Assembly (NCBI RefSeq): GCF_022201045.2
Contig: NC_068558.1
Span: 434,001-498,000 of the forward strand
Reading direction: 5' to 3'
Length of the DNA stretch: 64,000 nucleotides
DNA from: Citrus sinensis
Lineage: Eukaryota; Streptophyta; Magnoliopsida; Sapindales; Rutaceae
A program made the translations under genes and the position numbers. Within the stretch, counting starts at the first letter, position 1, and every line of letters starts with the position of its first letter. Below the pieces are notes generated by a model, which saw only the letters and a program-made list of their open reading frames with translations, did not search any database and was not told the DNA's origin. Positions 61,946 to 64,000 of this stretch are shown piece after piece.

Positions 61946-64000
61946 ATGAGAGCCTTACGAAGGAGTCACACGTCTTCTTCTTCTTCCCCGTCATCGTCAA
62001 ATTCCTCCTCTCCGTCATCGTCGTCGTGGATTCATTTGCGATCGGTTTTATTAGTTGTTGCTTCCTCATCATCATCATCCTCACCAGTTTACTCTGATCG
62101 GTGAGTTTCCCTTTCTGTCTACTTCTCCTTTCATGAAATATTTGTTGATTCCTACTTTCCTTTTTTGATTCTCTGTTAAAGAAAAAAAAAAACAGTCATT
62201 TTTTTTTCTTCTTTTAGAGTGTTGAGATTCGGTTCTTAGATCTGATCTGAAATTACTCGACTTACATCAGTGGTCATGAACTCTTTTGTTTTTGTTCATA
62301 GGAGTTTGCTGTCCCTCTTTTTGTCTCTGAGAGGTTCAGAATCTGCTTCATTTATTAGATTGCTGATCCTGCTTGATACTGTTTCTAAATTAAGAGGCCA
62401 CATTATCCGAGTAGCACTTGGTTGTTGTTTCCTTAGCGATTATATGATGGTGTCTGTACATATCCAAATGACTAGGAGTCTTTCACTTCATGTGGAAGTT
62501 GTGATTTGATTCATTCTTGTGCCCATACGTTAGCCCTCGACGGTGGTGTTTAGAAGCTAATCTGTTGTTCATCTTTACTATTCTCCTTTGTGTTCAAGGG
62601 TATTATTAGTTTTGATGGGGTGAGTATAGAAGTGTGCAAAGTTAGAAGTTCTGTTTTTGTCTGTGTACTTATCCAAATCTACACAAGTTTATAGCTATGT
62701 TTGTTGTTGGTTGGGGTTTCCATCTATTCATATGCATTTATTTCTCCATTAATGATTGTTATTTGCTTTTCCTTGATGAAAACATTTATTTTTATTTTTT
62801 GTTTCTTCTTTCCAGAGGTAGTCTTAAATCTCCTTGGTCCCGTCGGAGAAGAAAACATGCGCTTCTACCCAAGCAATGGAAAACCTTTTTTACACCAGAT
62901 GGAAAGCTCAGTGAAGGGGGTGTCAAGTTTCTAAAGAAAGTCCGTAGCGGGGTATGTTATTACGGCTTTCTTCAGACAGAGATGTCGACTTTATCATTCT
63001 TCTCAATTTTAGATGGAGTCGTGTTTCTTTCTTAACCTTTGTTTTGTGTTGTGAGTATTCATTCTTCATTTTTCCGTTGCAGGGAGTTGATCCAAGTATC
63101 AGGGCAGAGGTTTGGCCATTCCTTCTTGGAGTGTAAGAATCTTCATTTGTACTGAAGTCTGTGCATCTTTTTCAATGATTATTCATGAATGCGTAAGAAT
63201 AGCAAAATCCTCCGCGGGTTTGGGGCTCCACTTGCCCTACCCCAAATGGGGTAAATTATGATGAGTTTCTAGGAATGGGGGGAAAATAATCCCCAAATCC
63301 TAAATGGGTGGGGTTTGGTTTCATACTGCCTGTATAAATAAATATTAATATTTTTTGGTTATTATTTATTCATATATTTTATATTTTTATGTGATTCAGG
63401 GTATTTTTCCAATATGTTGGAGATAATATTCTATTTTCAATAATTTAAATTTTATAAAATGTATGGTGATGGTTTTATTTGAGTCATTTCAATTTTTATT
63501 TCACCAAAATTATATATATAAATCTATTATAAAATATGTAAATGGGGGAATGAGGTGGGGATGGGTAATCTAGTTCGCACGTTTGGATTCTCCATCCCCA
63601 TCCAACTAAAGTTATTGGGGGATGTGGTGGGGAATTGAGGAGGCGTCCTCACCTCCACCTCGTGCCGTTGCCATCCCTATGAACGTGTATATTATTATCA
63701 TTGAAACATTATCTTCTCTTGGAACTCTTATTTTCTTTAAAGTAATAACCTTTGGTTACCATGGTCATCTAGGATGTTTTTGATGTGCTTCTCCTCTCTT
63801 GATTCCAGCTTATTAATATGTTAACAATTCCATCCTTTTCCTATTCTTGTTCCCCCTTACTGATGTTTCCTATGATGCTACTGTCTTCTCTGCTTGTCCA
63901 CTTCTATCATCATATAGGTGCTTTATAATACTTATGCGTAGCCCCATTTTGGTCGCTTGGTAAGGACATCTGAGCAAGTATCTTCTTTTATTGAACAAGT
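61946..64000 (+). CDS. RabGAP/TBC-domain protein, 5' part (runs off the window)
   Basis: Exons 61946-62100, 62816-62951 and 63083-63132 are visible; the next exon lies beyond the edge. The start MRALRRSHTSSSS matches the MKALRRSYTSS opening I recall for Arabidopsis relatives. An upstream in-frame ATG at 61922 is possible. A long Ser-rich tract surrounds WIHLRSVLLVVASS, followed by the junction YSDR|GSLKSPWSRRRRKHA, then LLPKQWKTFFTPDGKLSEGG and KFLKKVRSG|GVDPSIRAEVWPFLLG, the opening of a TBC (Gyp1-like) domain. TBC proteins speed GTP hydrolysis by Rab GTPases in membrane traffic; the catalytic Arg and Gln fingers lie in the part not seen. The first intron is 715 bp, and the third contains a repeat element. 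Confidence 0.88.
63195..63680. mobile_element. G-rich hAT-like element in the third RabGAP intron
   Basis: The right end on the minus strand reads atagggatggcaacggcac, a common end of non-autonomous plant hAT elements. The body is full of ggggatgggg/ccccatcccc words around an AT-rich core. The flanks gaatgcgta and gaacgtgta (63187 and 63681) could be a decayed target duplication. The left end is eroded. Confidence 0.5.

Noticed and set aside
1..64000. CRISPR arrays, phage or bacterial defence systems, viral insertions
   Set aside because: The window is plant nuclear DNA. No regularly spaced repeats with unique spacers and no viral coat, movement or polymerase frames were seen.

Overview
This is plant nuclear DNA: a very AT-rich eudicot window with short exons, GT-AG introns, dispersed transposon relics and long gene-free gaps. 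Gene structures and repeat flavour fit a woody rosid such as Citrus, but that is inference from remembered resemblance, not proof. There is no bacterial or viral gene system here.

Six protein genes and one microRNA gene can be supported. From the left: a MIR166 hairpin (minus, about 5.6 kb); an HD-Zip class I homeobox gene of the ATHB7/ATHB12 type (plus, 13.8-14.6 kb); Mediator subunit MED10 (minus, 15.6-16.9 kb), convergent with it; a CYP78A cytochrome P450 (plus, 28.1-30.0 kb); methionine gamma-lyase (minus, 36.6-38.9 kb); an EMB8-type alpha/beta hydrolase (minus, 45.7-48.8 kb); a single-exon DUF538 gene (minus, 55.0-55.5 kb); and the 5' part of a TBC-domain RabGAP gene (plus, from about 61.5 kb, running off the right edge). 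Exon joins were worked out by hand. In every case the phases close, and the product length or start fits what I remember of the family.

The gaps hold mostly mobile-element debris: a LINE RNase H fragment (0.2-0.75 kb); a tandemly duplicated AT-rich element (1.9-3.3 kb) with a relative at 53.2-54.0 kb; a decayed LTR retrotransposon (7.3-10.0 kb) with a MITE inside its left LTR; an 1139-bp hAT-type element with a perfect 8-bp target duplication and a GC-rich core (24.4-25.6 kb); and a LINE (31.5-35.0 kb) interrupted first by a CACTA element and then by a small hAT-type MITE. Long microsatellites and a 23-base G run are also present.

The genes do not form a pathway. miR166 represses HD-Zip class III genes, whereas the homeobox gene here is class I and is not an expected target. 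The most interesting points are two phase-compatible candidate first exons for the RabGAP gene, a homeobox intron whose 5' end duplicates the start of the next exon, and the nested transposons.
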